A DNA stretch of 62,085 bases from Pseudomonadota bacterium (GCA_021325555.1 JAJPGY010000044.1:1-62085), one strand, 5' to 3'. Positions 26,626 through 35,353 are shown, counted from the stretch's first letter. Translations and numbers: made by a program. The notes: generated by a model from the sequence alone, not told the origin.

Positions 26626-27728
26626 CCGAAGAAGTGAAGCGTATCGCTACGCCCAAAGGAGAAGTTCTGGTCGTAGCCGAGCAGATCCTTGGCGAGCTGC
26701 AGCCGGTCACCCTGGAGCTTCTGGGCGCCGGGCGCTACCTGGCCGACAAGCTGGGCTCGCAGCTGACCTGCGTGGTCATGGGGTACAACCTGGCGGACAT
26801 GCCGCAGCGGCTCGTAGCCAGCGGGGCCGATGTCGTCTACGTGGCCGATCATCCCGAGCTCTACACGTACCGCACCCTGACCTACCGCCGGGTGCTGGTC
26901 GACCTCCTGGAGTCGCTGGCCGTGCCCCCGCACATCTGCCTTCTCGGCTCCACGACCACCGGGCGCGATCTGGCGCCGCGCATCGCCGCCCACTTCGAGA
27001 CCGGGCTGACCGCCGATTGCACGGAGCTGGATGTGGGCCCCTACGAGCACAAGAGCAAGGTCGACCCGAGCAAGGTCGGGCTTTACGAGGAGTGCCTCTA
27101 CGCCATCCGCCCCAGCTTCGGCGAGAGCCTGAAGGCGCGCATCCTCGGTCCCTGGAAAAACCCGCAGATGGCCACAACCAGGCCCGGGCAGATGACCCCG
27201 CTCAAGCCCGATCCGGGGCGGCAGGGCAAGATCGTCCCCATCCCGGTCAATTTGAAACCGGAGGACTACAGGCTCGTGGTCGCCGAAACCTTGAGGGAGG
27301 CCGGCAAGGGGCTGAAGCTGCAGGAAGCGGACGTGATCGTCAGCGGCGGCTACGGTCTGGGCTCAGCGGACGGCTTCCAGCTCATGTACGAGCTGGCGGC
27401 CTGCTTTTCCAACTCGGCCGTGGGCGCCTCCAGAAAGGTCGTCGACCTGGGCTGGGTGCCGTACGAGCACCAGGTCGGTCAGACCGGCAAGACGGTTCGC
27501 CCGAAGGTCTATATCGCCTGCGGCATATCAGGGGCCATTCAACACCGCGTGGGCATGTCGAAGTCCGGCCTCATTATCGCCATAAATAAAGACCCGGAAG
27601 CCCCAATCTTCAAATTCGCTCACCAGGGCATTGTCGGCGATCTGTACCAGATTGTCCCTGAGATGATAAGACAACTCGGTAAGGTGAAGTCGGAGAAGGA
27701 GGTTGGGACAGTTGTCAGCACGCATTGA
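26622..27728 (+). CDS. etfA: Electron transfer flavoprotein alpha subunit (FixB-type)
   Basis: The 368-residue alpha subunit binds the FAD cofactor through its C-terminal domain. GGYGLGSADGFQLMYELAAC lies at about 242-261, then SRKVVDLGWVPYEHQVGQTG and YIACGISGAIQH complete the FAD signature. The N-terminal domain is the ETF fold (LLGSTTTGRDLAPRIAAHFE). Gene order etfB-etfA-fixC with overlaps at both junctions indicates one operon. The C-terminus overlaps the next start by 17 bases. Confidence 0.92.
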   Translation: MTEEVKRIATPKGEVLVVAEQILGELQPVTLELLGAGRYLADKLGSQLTCVVMGYNLADMPQRLVASGADVVYVADHPELYTYRTLTYRRVLVDLLESLAVPPHICLLGSTTTGRDLAPRIAAHFETGLTADCTELDVGPYEHKSKVDPSKVGLYEECLYAIRPSFGESLKARILGPWKNPQMATTRPGQMTPLKPDPGRQGKIVPIPVNLKPEDYRLVVAETLREAGKGLKLQEADVIVSGGYGLGSADGFQLMYELAACFSNSAVGASRKVVDLGWVPYEHQVGQTGKTVRPKVYIACGISGAIQHRVGMSKSGLIIAINKDPEAPIFKFAHQGIVGDLYQIVPEMIRQLGKVKSEKEVGTVVSTH

Positions 27729-29427
27729 ATACGACCTGATGTTGGTGGGCGGCAGCCCGTCCAACTTGACGCTTGCCTATCACTTCCTGGAGCTGGCCAA
27801 GGACAGCGGTAAAGACTTCACCATAGCCGTCCTGGAGAAGGGCCCGGAGTTCGGCAGCCACGTGATGAGCGGCGCCGTCTCCAATCCGCACGTGCTGCAA
27901 AAGGTGTGGCCCAATTACAAAGAGCTGGGCTTTCCGGTAGAGGCCGTCTGCGACGACAGCAACTTCTCCATTCTCGGCGTGAAAGAGAAGTGGGACATGG
28001 CGCGCTGGATGTACCCGCCGTCGCTGGACAAGACAGGCTATCTGGTCTTGACGCTCAGCTACTGCACGGCGTGGATGGCCAGGCAGGTGCAGGAGAAGGC
28101 AAAGGAAGTCCCCAACGTCGCCGTCGACATGTACACCGGCTTTTCCGCGCACAAGGTGATCTTCGAGGAGGGTCGCGTCGTGGGCGTGGCCGTCGCGGAG
28201 AATCCCAGAAGCGAAGAGGACTACGTGTACGCCAGGCTCACTGCATTTGGTGACAAGGGCTTCATTTCTCGCGATGTGATCGATTACTACAAGCTCCGGA
28301 ACTGCCCGCAAATCTGGTCGGTGGGCGTCAAGGAAGTGTGGCAGTGCCAGCAGAGCTACGCAGGCAAGGTCTGGCACACGCTGGGCTGGCCGCTCCTGGA
28401 GGGCACCTTCGGCGGTGGCTTCGTCTACGGGATGAAGGACAACAAACTGACCATCGGCATGGTCATCTCGCTGGACAGCCAGGATCCGAACATGAACCCG
28501 CAGCTGAAGCTGCAGGAGTACAAGAAACACCCGTGGATTCAAAGCATGATTCAAGGGGGCAAGCTGCTGAAGTACGGGGCGGCGCTGCTTCCGGAAGGCG
28601 GCTACTACTGCCTGCCCAAGAGGTTCGCCGTGCCCGGCGCTCTGCTGCTCGGCGATGCGCTCGGCGTGCTGGACGTCAAGCGCCTGGCCGGGATAGACCG
28701 GGCCATGGAGTGCGGCTACGTAGCCGCCGAGGTGATGTTCGACGCGCTGTGCAAAGGTGACCTCGGCGAGGAAGCGCTGGCCCCCTATCAGCAGAGGCTG
28801 ACCGACAGCTTCGTGGTCAAAGAAGCGTATCAAGACCGGTACTTCCGCTGGGCGTTCATGGAGAATCACCGGCTGCTGGGCGACTACCTGCCGGTCGTCG
28901 CCGGCGGGGTGGACTCGGGACACCCGCTTCTCGGCATGATAAAAGTGGGGTTGAAAAACCCGTTTCGCGCAGCCGGCGACGGCATCCGCGCGCTCCAGCT
29001 CATCGAGGGCAAGAAGGACATCGGGCCAATCAAGTACGAGCCCGATTTCAAGAGCATCGTCCCCGCCTTCGTGCCGCCGAAGTATGAGGAGCCGCCCTTC
29101 GACAAGAACACAATCTACTCGCGTCCGGACGCGGTTTTCTTTGCCTCGACCAAGTACCACGAGGGCAACAAGCACATCGACGAGTTCAATGCCGATGTGT
29201 GCGTGAAGTGCATCGCGGAGTATGAGAAGCTTGGCAAAACAACCCCGTGCGTGGCGGACTGCACGGCCGAGGTTCATCGCATCGACATCATCGGCGACCT
29301 GAAAAAGCACGGCATGTCGCTGGAGAACTGCATACACTGCCGGACTTGCGAGGTCGTTTGCCCGCAAGTGAACCTGAGGGTGAAGCCGACGGAGCAGGGC
29401 AGCGGCCCAGATTTCATGGGACTGTAG
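27712..29427 (+). CDS. ETF:quinone oxidoreductase-like protein fused to ferredoxin (FixC-FixX)
   Basis: The 571-residue protein combines a FixC-like flavoprotein with a C-terminal ferredoxin. Conserved parts are EKGPEFGSHVMSGAV near the flavin and GDALGVLDVKRLAGIDRAME, the second flavin motif. The C-terminus has CIHCRTCEVVCP, a [4Fe-4S] set like FixX. An extra Cys-rich stretch (CVKCIAEYE and CVADC) lies before it. Oddly, the FAD Rossmann motif GxGxxG reads VGGSPSNLTLA, lacking two of the expected glycines. The best start is TTG 27712, with AGGAGG nine bases upstream. It probably passes ETF electrons to quinone; coupling to ferredoxin (bifurcation) is possible. Confidence 0.85.
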   Translation: MSARIEYDLMLVGGSPSNLTLAYHFLELAKDSGKDFTIAVLEKGPEFGSHVMSGAVSNPHVLQKVWPNYKELGFPVEAVCDDSNFSILGVKEKWDMARWMYPPSLDKTGYLVLTLSYCTAWMARQVQEKAKEVPNVAVDMYTGFSAHKVIFEEGRVVGVAVAENPRSEEDYVYARLTAFGDKGFISRDVIDYYKLRNCPQIWSVGVKEVWQCQQSYAGKVWHTLGWPLLEGTFGGGFVYGMKDNKLTIGMVISLDSQDPNMNPQLKLQEYKKHPWIQSMIQGGKLLKYGAALLPEGGYYCLPKRFAVPGALLLGDALGVLDVKRLAGIDRAMECGYVAAEVMFDALCKGDLGEEALAPYQQRLTDSFVVKEAYQDRYFRWAFMENHRLLGDYLPVVAGGVDSGHPLLGMIKVGLKNPFRAAGDGIRALQLIEGKKDIGPIKYEPDFKSIVPAFVPPKYEEPPFDKNTIYSRPDAVFFASTKYHEGNKHIDEFNADVCVKCIAEYEKLGKTTPCVADCTAEVHRIDIIGDLKKHGMSLENCIHCRTCEVVCPQVNLRVKPTEQGSGPDFMGL

Positions 29428-29628
29428 TCGCGACGCGGCCTCGCGCAAGCTGTCGTCATGCGCTTCTCCGACGCCGGCAATTTCTGACATCGTCGCCTAT
29501 CGGCTTCGGCTGAGGGAAATCATTTGTTACACATCGATGAGGCCAGGGAACCCGGCATAGTCAGCCGGCGTCGAGGCAGGGTGTCGAAGGACGACGCAGA
29601 TGGTAAGCACTCCAGAGGAGGAGCTGCT

Positions 29629-29961
29629 ATGAAAAGCAAGGTAACCCAAATCCTACTCGCTGGGCTTGCCCTGGCGTTTGCTGGATCGATGACCGCCCGT
29701 CCTGCATGGGCCGACTATCTCTACACCACGGACAGCTCGACTGTACGGGTGATCGAGTCGCCGGTCGTCATGGAAAGAGTGGTCGAATCCCCGGTCACGG
29801 TGCAGAAGGTAATCGAACAACCGACCGTGATAGAAAGAACGGTGGAGAAGCCGGTAATCCTCGAAAGATCCACCTGCAGCCCGGTGATCATCGAGAAGAC
29901 AGGCTTGCCTCATCTCTTTCACCTGGGCATATTTCCTCTCGGCGAATTGAGCATCTTCTAA
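29629..29961 (+). CDS. Small secreted EKPV-repeat protein (paralogue A)
   Basis: The 110-residue protein has a signal peptide (about 1-28). The body repeats V(V/I)E.PV(V/T)...V, for example IESPVVMERVVESPVTV and IERTVEKPVILE. The end, TCSPVIIEKTGLPHLFHLGIF, is nearly shared with the next gene. AGAGGAGGAG precedes the ATG. The repeats have alternating hydrophobic and charged residues and suggest extended beta strands or a surface fibre. It is the first of two neighbouring paralogues separated by about 160 bases. I know no function. Confidence 0.6.
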   Translation: MKSKVTQILLAGLALAFAGSMTARPAWADYLYTTDSSTVRVIESPVVMERVVESPVTVQKVIEQPTVIERTVEKPVILERSTCSPVIIEKTGLPHLFHLGIFPLGELSIF

Positions 29962-30120
29962 AGCAGTTTAGATGAGCGCACTTCACAAAGAGGATTGGCT
30001 CAGGTCAGCTCAACCCTGGTGTCTTCGGCATGATCGCCTGAAGGCTGAGCGGCTGAAGAGGCCAGGGCTTGAAGCAGATGCCTGAATCCGCTGGCGACCC
30101 CAGTCGGAAAGGAGGTTCAT

Positions 30121-30789
30121 ATGAAGTTGATTAATGCGACATGCTTTCTTGCGATTGTATGCGCCGCATTAGCCATCAGCTTGACCGCAGGCCCAGCGAA
30201 GGCTCAAGCGTGGACCACCACCACGTGCACCACGACCGAGACTTTGCCGAGCACAACCGAGTACCTGGCGGCACCTTCTTCCACAACCATCATTGAGAAA
30301 CCGGTGTTGATCGAAAAGCCAGTGACAGTTGAAAGAACTGAGCGTGTATTCGAGAAAACGGTAACCGTAGAACGGTCGAGCGCCCGCCGCACAATGCACA
30401 GGGCGGCAGTCGCGCACAGGCCGGTGGCCACCCGCAGACGGATCGCCTACAGGGCGCCGGCACGAACCACCATAATTTCTCAAAAAACGGTTGAGAAGGT
30501 GACTGAAAAGCCGGTGATGATCGAAAGGCCAGTCATGGTTGACAGACCGGTCTTCATTGAAAAGACCGTGGAGAAACCGGTATATGTGGAAAAGCCAGTG
30601 ATGGTAGAGAAGCCGGTCTTTATTGAAAGGACTGTGGAAAAACCGGTCCTTCTTGAAAGAACCGTAGAGAAACCGGTTCTGCTCGAGAAGACGATCGAGG
30701 CGCCAGCAGTAGTGGAAACTCAGACCTGCGCGCCCGTGATCATCAAGGAGAAGGTAAGACACCACCTGTTGCACCTCAACCTGTTCTGA
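30121..30789 (+). CDS. Secreted EKPV-repeat protein (paralogue B)
   Basis: The 222-residue protein has a signal peptide (about 1-29) and a Thr-rich segment (TTTTCTTTETLPSTT). A first repeat block (about 58-85), a basic Arg/His middle (about 86-118) and a longer block follow. The longer block holds about nine repeats like TVEKPVYVE, VMIERPV and VLLEKTIEAP (about 120-200). The C-terminus TCAPVIIKEKVRHHLLHLNLF matches paralogue A. AAAGGAGG lies six bases before the ATG. The shared C-terminal block suggests a sorting or assembly signal. The repeat is perfect enough to have expanded recently. Confidence 0.6.
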   Translation: MKLINATCFLAIVCAALAISLTAGPAKAQAWTTTTCTTTETLPSTTEYLAAPSSTTIIEKPVLIEKPVTVERTERVFEKTVTVERSSARRTMHRAAVAHRPVATRRRIAYRAPARTTIISQKTVEKVTEKPVMIERPVMVDRPVFIEKTVEKPVYVEKPVMVEKPVFIERTVEKPVLLERTVEKPVLLEKTIEAPAVVETQTCAPVIIKEKVRHHLLHLNLF

Positions 30790-30963
30790 CCTGAAAGGGC
30801 ACTGACATTGAGGAGCGCCCCATGGCCACCGCAGAAGAGCAAAGCGAGTCGAAGCTCCTGACGATGGAAAGCCTGGGGGAACCACGCAAGCATCCACCAC
30901 GTCCGGATCCCGGTGGTGGATGCTTGTTATCCAGTCCAACAGATTAAAGCGGAGTCTATCGGG

Positions 30964-31833
30964 ATGTCTCAAGGCAAAGCGCCAGCGTTGATCATCGCAG
31001 CATTCGTGCTGTGGTCGCCTTGCGCCTGCCCGCCCGCATCGGCCCAGACTGCCAGAGCCGGCGGCACCGACGCAGCCGCCACAACGGAGCAGCGCAAGGC
31101 GAACGAGAGCCTGGCGGCGGCAGTCAATCGGATTCCCGGTGCGCGTCTCAACGCCAGAGACCTCGAGACGCCGCCGCCCGAGAAAGGCTTTCACCCGCTC
31201 AAAAGCCTCTTCAAACCGATAACCATGCTGGAGCAGCAGAGCGTTCGCCTGGAGCAGCAGATTATGCGCCTGGAAGGGCCGATGGCCGCCATGCAACCGA
31301 CAATGCAGCAACTGCACGAGGCGATGATCTCCATGCAACGACCGATGGCGGCCGCGGTGCGGCAGATGTCCGGCATGCAACAGCAGATGTTGAGCATGCA
31401 GCAGCAGATGGCCGGAATGCAGGAGCGGATGCAGGGAATGCAACAGCAGATGGGAGCCATGGAAAAGCGCATAGGCAGCGTCCAGCGCCAGATGGGTGGT
31501 GTGCATAATGACATCACCTCCGCCCGCGGGGAGCTGAGCGAGCTGACCGCGCCGGTCAAGGAGCTGGCAGGACCGATATCGCAGCTCCAGCAGCCGATCG
31601 AGGACCTTCACAAGCCGGTGCTGGCCGTCGAGGACCAGCTGTCCGACCTCAAGGCGCAGCTCAGGGACCTGGACAGGCTCATACACAAGATCACGGCCAC
31701 CATAGTGACGGCAATCTTTGCGGCCAGCCTGGCCATCGCCATAGGCACCCCGCTGGCGGCATTCTTCTTATGGAAGAAGCGGCGGACCCTCCACCTGACC
31801 GAGGGCGACGAAAAAGGCCCGGGGGACGTTTGA
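30964..31833 (+). CDS. Exported methionine-heptad coiled-coil protein with C-terminal membrane span
   Basis: The 289-residue protein has a signal peptide (about 1-30). The core (about 80-215) is a coiled coil with a strict seven-residue repeat. In MQQQMLS, MQQQMAG, MQERMQG, MQQQMGA and MEKRIGS, Met holds both core positions. A second helical part (LEQQSVRLEQQIMRLE; SELTAPVKELAGPISQLQQP) flanks it. The C-terminus has one membrane span (about 245-268) and a basic tail (KKRRTLHLTE). So it may stand in the inner membrane facing the periplasm. GGAG lies about ten bases before the ATG. No family name is known to me. Confidence 0.6.
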   Translation: MSQGKAPALIIAAFVLWSPCACPPASAQTARAGGTDAAATTEQRKANESLAAAVNRIPGARLNARDLETPPPEKGFHPLKSLFKPITMLEQQSVRLEQQIMRLEGPMAAMQPTMQQLHEAMISMQRPMAAAVRQMSGMQQQMLSMQQQMAGMQERMQGMQQQMGAMEKRIGSVQRQMGGVHNDITSARGELSELTAPVKELAGPISQLQQPIEDLHKPVLAVEDQLSDLKAQLRDLDRLIHKITATIVTAIFAASLAIAIGTPLAAFFLWKKRRTLHLTEGDEKGPGDV

Positions 31834-31935
31834 TTCGGCCGTTTCACGATTTTGTCCAACAATATTCCACAACTTTTTCCCACCATCTCCGTAAGCTGGA
31901 AATGTTAAGACGGGATTCGGGGGTCGGAGATTACC

Positions 31936-32160
31936 ATGAGCAAGACATTCAAACAGATGGCGATTATCGAGCTGGTTTACGCTCTCGGCTTTGCCGCCGT
32001 GGCTCTGACGGTTGCCGCGACGACGCTTTCCAACGACCTTACCGTTTACACGGCCGCGTTTCTTATCCTCTCCCGCACCGCCTGGGGTCTGGGCGGCGTC
32101 CTGGTCAAGGGCGTGCAGCAATTTCTCTCCCACAAGGCTCAACTGCAGCCAGCAGCTTAA
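31936..32160 (+). CDS. Small membrane protein, 74 aa
   Basis: The protein has two hydrophobic segments: about 8-30 (LVYALGFAAVALTVAATTL) and about 38-55, with a short polar loop and a basic C-terminal tail. I recognise no family. It lies about 100 bases after the coiled-coil gene and before a hairpin terminator. Its start codon lies in GGAGATTACCATG; the GGAG is seven bases upstream. Confidence 0.5.
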   Translation: MSKTFKQMAIIELVYALGFAAVALTVAATTLSNDLTVYTAAFLILSRTAWGLGGVLVKGVQQFLSHKAQLQPAA

Positions 32161-32196
32161 ACCTTTCCCGGGTTTCCCCGACACGCGCACCAAGCA

Positions 32197-32226
32197 CCGC
32201 CGTGTACAGACACGGCGGCGTTCTTT
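32197..32226 (+). terminator. Intrinsic terminator after the small membrane protein gene
   Basis: CCGCCGTGT (32197-32205) and ACACGGCGG (32210-32218) form a perfect nine-base-pair stem with an ACAG loop. The following bases, CGTTCTTTAT, give a T-rich run. It separates the coiled-coil/membrane genes from the transporter gene downstream. Confidence 0.65.
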
Positions 32227-32274
32227 ATACTCAATAATGATCTGGGAAAACAGACGGCCAGGGGAGCATTGGAG

Positions 32275-32718
32275 ATGTATATCTGGTATTGCGCGCTTGC
32301 GGTCCTGGCCGGAATGCTTATTCCGCTGCAGGCCGGCGTGAACGCCCAGCTCAGGGCCTGGTTGGGCAGCCCGCATTACGCCACGCTGGTTTCCTTGATT
32401 GTAAGCCTGGCCAGCATGAGCCTGGTCTGTCTGGCAAGCAGGCAGCCGCCGCCCGATTTCGCCGCGGCGGCCCAGGCCCCGTGGTGGGCGTGGACGGGAG
32501 GCATAGCCGGGGTGGTTCTTGTCTTTCTGGCTCTCGTCCTGGCGCCGAAACTGGGGGCGACGGCGCTGGTCGCCTCAATCATCGGCGGGCAGATGCTCTG
32601 CTCGCTTGTCTTCGATCAGTTCGCCTTGATCGGATTTCACCATCACCCGATCAACCTGGCCCGCATCGCCGGCACGGTCTTGCTGTTCGCCGGGGTTCTG
32701 CTCATCCAGAGATCCTGA
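32275..32718 (+). CDS. DMT-superfamily small membrane transporter (DUF606/YdcZ-like)
   Basis: The 147-residue protein has about five membrane spans with short loops. It begins with an N-terminal GMLIPLQAGVNAQLR motif, common in the DUF606/YdcZ family, and has GGIAGVVLVFLALVLAPKLGA in the third span. These are half-size EamA-like transporters, possibly for small metabolites. The substrate is unknown. GGGGAG lies nine bases before the ATG. It follows the intrinsic terminator and stands alone. The convergent emfourin-like gene ends seven bases beyond its stop. Confidence 0.75.
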   Translation: MYIWYCALAVLAGMLIPLQAGVNAQLRAWLGSPHYATLVSLIVSLASMSLVCLASRQPPPDFAAAAQAPWWAWTGGIAGVVLVFLALVLAPKLGATALVASIIGGQMLCSLVFDQFALIGFHHHPINLARIAGTVLLFAGVLLIQRS

Positions 32719-32724
32719 GCGGGG

Positions 32725-33165
32725 CTAGGGCGAGCCGTGCGGGCTGAGATCGAAGGAGCGTTTCTCCAGGTAATCAACCAGCGGGCCGAAGCTGACCGGC
32801 ATGCTGGCCTCGTCAATGGACAGCTTGTGGGTGCCCGCCGCCGTCTTGACCGTGAAGTCGTAAATGTAGTCGTGCTTGAAGCTCTGATTGAAGATCTGCT
32901 GCTTATCGACCCCTAGCAGGCCGCTTGTTTCTATAAGATAGTGCAGCCTGCGGCTCTCCGACTCGGGCAGCCCTCGCGTGTCAATCCGGCAGCCCCGCTT
33001 GGCGTATGGATAGCCGCCGGTGCGGACAAACTTGATGTCCATCGGCGCCTGCTCCTCGGTCAGCCTCGGTCGCTGGTCGCCTGCCAAGGCGGGACCTGCA
33101 CCGAAAAACAGCACGGGCAACGTCGAGGCAGTAGCCATAAGAACGGCGATAAATTCTCTTCGCAT
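32725..33165 (-). CDS. Emfourin-like protease inhibitor, secreted
   Basis: The 146-residue protein has a signal peptide (about 1-29) and a mature domain that reads like emfourin, the protealysin inhibitor. Family pieces are IKFVRTGGY (about 44-52), the RIDTRGLPESESRRLHYLIE helix (60-79), and YDFTVKT, then LSIDEASMPVSFGPLVDYL. Emfourin-like proteins usually pair with a protealysin-like metalloprotease gene; none is near here. The signal peptide is not typical of protealysin-linked emfourins. The upstream AGGAGGTGGC is a good ribosome binding site. Confidence 0.75.
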   Translation of the reverse strand: MRREFIAVLMATASTLPVLFFGAGPALAGDQRPRLTEEQAPMDIKFVRTGGYPYAKRGCRIDTRGLPESESRRLHYLIETSGLLGVDKQQIFNQSFKHDYIYDFTVKTAAGTHKLSIDEASMPVSFGPLVDYLEKRSFDLSPHGSP

Positions 33166-33512
33166 GGCGCTTTGCCACCTCCTCTACATCCGGGGATCAA
33201 ATGCGCCTGCCCCTCAGCACGACGATTAGCCAGCCGTGCCAGGAAGACGTTCCCGGGATCTGAAGGTGCCGGGCAAGCGATCATTTAATCAAGGTCCTGA
33301 GAAGAATTCGAGGCCGGCCGAGATCGTTAATACCGCAGGAACCATCACCCGGCTGCTCGTCTCCTGAACACCCTGTGGAAACCTGCAACCGCCTCAAGAC
33401 AATCATTTACAATCTTGTGCCGTCGCCGGAGCCGGCGGCGTGAAACCTTCCGGGCCCATCTCTCGTCATAAGCGCCGGAACCCCCGCAACGTATTTCTAC
33501 AAGGAGAATGCC
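33166..33512. other. Intergenic region, 347 bases, emfourin / glycine-zipper genes
   Basis: I see no gene here. The stretch probably holds divergent promoters for the emfourin gene and the glycine-zipper gene. A TACAAT (about 33409-33414) is a possible -10 on the plus strand. A GC-rich imperfect hairpin (CCGTCGCCGGAGCCGGCGGC, around 33420-33439) lies further downstream. No operator is readable. Confidence 0.35.
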
Positions 33513-34130
33513 ATGGTTGCGCGAATTCGCAAGAGCGTTTTTGCTGCGGTGCTGGTTGCGCTCTGGATATCGAGTAACACGGGCGCCTCGTACGCAGCGT
33601 CAGTCCTCATGATGGGTGGATCGGATCTCAACACATCGGGACCGAACGGGGCGATCGCGCCGATCGGCGTGCCCGCTAAACCGGCAGCGGCGGCGGTGGA
33701 GCCGGCAGTGCCCTCAGCCGCTCCCGCCCCTCCCTTCTACACACAAAATCCCATATACGGGGCCAGACCGATGACCGCGGTCAGGCCACATTATGCGTAC
33801 CATCGACGTACGTACTTCCAGGAGCATCCCAAGATGCGCGCTGCCCTGATCGGCGCGGGGGTGGGCGCCGGTGCCGGTGCCTTGACCGGCCTGGTTACCG
33901 GCAGGGGCGTCTTCCGGGGCGCGGCGATAGGGGCCGGCGCCGGAGCAGGCGTCGGATTAATCCGCTCCAGCGTAATCATGAGACGGCACCCGATTCTGAA
34001 AGACGTGGCCACCGGCGGGGTTGCCGGGCTCGGGCTCGGCATGGCTGCCGGGCACCACATGGGCGGGAGAGGACTCGGGGTCGGCGCAGCAATCGGCCTC
34101 GGCGTCGGATTGTTGAAGCATCTGCGATAG
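33513..34130 (+). CDS. Exported glycine-zipper protein
   Basis: The 205-residue protein has a signal peptide (about 1-29), a Pro/Ala linker (about 45-75), and a Tyr/His patch (about 85-100). A glycine-zipper region follows (about 110-200) with GxxxG-rich hydrophobic helices such as GAGVGAGAGALTGLVTG and GAAIGAGAGAGVGL. Such domains insert into or contact the envelope. AAGGAG lies six bases before the ATG. It is the first gene of a plus-strand set with the TPR lipoprotein, 51 bases later. Function is unknown; glycine-zipper domains often stabilise outer membranes or form oligomers. Confidence 0.65.
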   Translation: MVARIRKSVFAAVLVALWISSNTGASYAASVLMMGGSDLNTSGPNGAIAPIGVPAKPAAAAVEPAVPSAAPAPPFYTQNPIYGARPMTAVRPHYAYHRRTYFQEHPKMRAALIGAGVGAGAGALTGLVTGRGVFRGAAIGAGAGAGVGLIRSSVIMRRHPILKDVATGGVAGLGLGMAAGHHMGGRGLGVGAAIGLGVGLLKHLR

Positions 34131-34181
34131 GTCATACGAGGGGAGCAAACCACGGTGTGCGGCAATAGCCGGGAGGCGGCG

Positions 34182-35246
34182 ATGAAAAGGAGAAACGGTG
34201 GTGCGCTGGCGTCAGCCACGGCACTGGGGGCGGCCCTTGCCCTGACGGCATGCGGGCAAAGCCCGGACCAGTTGCGGAGCTGGGCGGAAACAGACATCAA
34301 GGTCAGCAACTTCGTCTCGGCGGAGGCCAATCTGAAAAAGGCCCTGGAGATCGACCAGAAGAAATCCGGAAACAACTCCATGGCGGTGGCCGACGATCTG
34401 CTGGATCTGGGCAAGCTCTACGAGCGGCAGGGAAGGTTCGCCGAGGCAGAGAGCACGCTCAAACGCTCGGTGGATATACGCCGGCAGCAGGGAGGATTGC
34501 AGGCCATCGCCACGGGTTTGAACGAATACGGTCTGGTCCTCGTCGATGGCGGGAAGTACAAGGAAGCGGAAAACGTGCTGCAAGAGGCGCTCTCGGACCG
34601 GGAAGAAGGCGGCGCCAGCAAAGCGGACATCGCGGAGAGCGAGAACAGCCTGGGCAAGCTCTACTACCACGGCGGCGTCTGGGACGAGGCCAAGCAGCTG
34701 TTTCAAAAGGCGCTCGCCACCGCCAGAGAAACCCCGGGACCTGACAGCACGTTATATGCCGACCTGCAGAACAACCTGGCCAGCATCTACTTCGCGCAAG
34801 GCCAGTTCGGTGAGGCCGAGCCGATGTTCAAGTCGGCGCTATCGATCTACGAGAAGGAGTTCGGCCATAATCAGCCGGAGGTGGCAAACTGCTTGAGCAA
34901 CCTCGGCGAGGTCTACCGCGCCCAGAAAAAATTCGACCAGGCCGAGACGCAATACAAATCGGCAATCGCCATTTATGAAAAGATTGGCGGGCCGAGCCAT
35001 CCGAGCCTTGGCCCTTGCCTGAACAACCTGGCGCTTCTCTACCAGGAGCAGTCGAAATACGCGCAGGCAGAGCCGCTCTACAAGCGAGCCATGCAGATCG
35101 AGGAGCAGGCATACGGGACGAGCAGCCCGAACCTGGCCGGGATTCTGCGCAACTACGCCGAGCTTCTGCACGCCACCAAACGTGATGCCGAAGCCAAGCA
35201 GATGCTCAGCCGGATCAACACGATCATTGCCGAAAGCCAGAAATAG
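34182..35246 (+). CDS. TPR lipoprotein (kinesin-light-chain-like repeats)
   Basis: The 354-residue protein has a lipobox (ALTAC, C24) and then seven to eight tetratricopeptide repeats of the 42-residue kinesin-light-chain kind. Examples are DLGKLYERQGRFAEAEST and NLGEVYRAQKKFDQAETQ with ALAI.E. It is anchored in the envelope and probably scaffolds other proteins. The ATG at 34182 has GGGAGG about six bases upstream; an in-frame GTG further upstream is less likely. Partners are unknown. Confidence 0.75.
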   Translation: MKRRNGGALASATALGAALALTACGQSPDQLRSWAETDIKVSNFVSAEANLKKALEIDQKKSGNNSMAVADDLLDLGKLYERQGRFAEAESTLKRSVDIRRQQGGLQAIATGLNEYGLVLVDGGKYKEAENVLQEALSDREEGGASKADIAESENSLGKLYYHGGVWDEAKQLFQKALATARETPGPDSTLYADLQNNLASIYFAQGQFGEAEPMFKSALSIYEKEFGHNQPEVANCLSNLGEVYRAQKKFDQAETQYKSAIAIYEKIGGPSHPSLGPCLNNLALLYQEQSKYAQAEPLYKRAMQIEEQAYGTSSPNLAGILRNYAELLHATKRDAEAKQMLSRINTIIAESQK

Positions 35247-35353
35247 GCCACGCTCACGCGGCATTGCGTATAATACTGCAACCCGCGCAGGCGTCCTGCC
35301 TTCGACAGGTCAAGTCTGACGCGCTCCAACCTTACAGCCCCGGGAGGCTCGAC

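Noticed and set aside
27715..29490. Minus-strand open frame of 591 codons opposite the fixC-like gene
   Set aside because: It is the mirror of a strongly conserved flavoprotein; high GC lengthens antisense frames.
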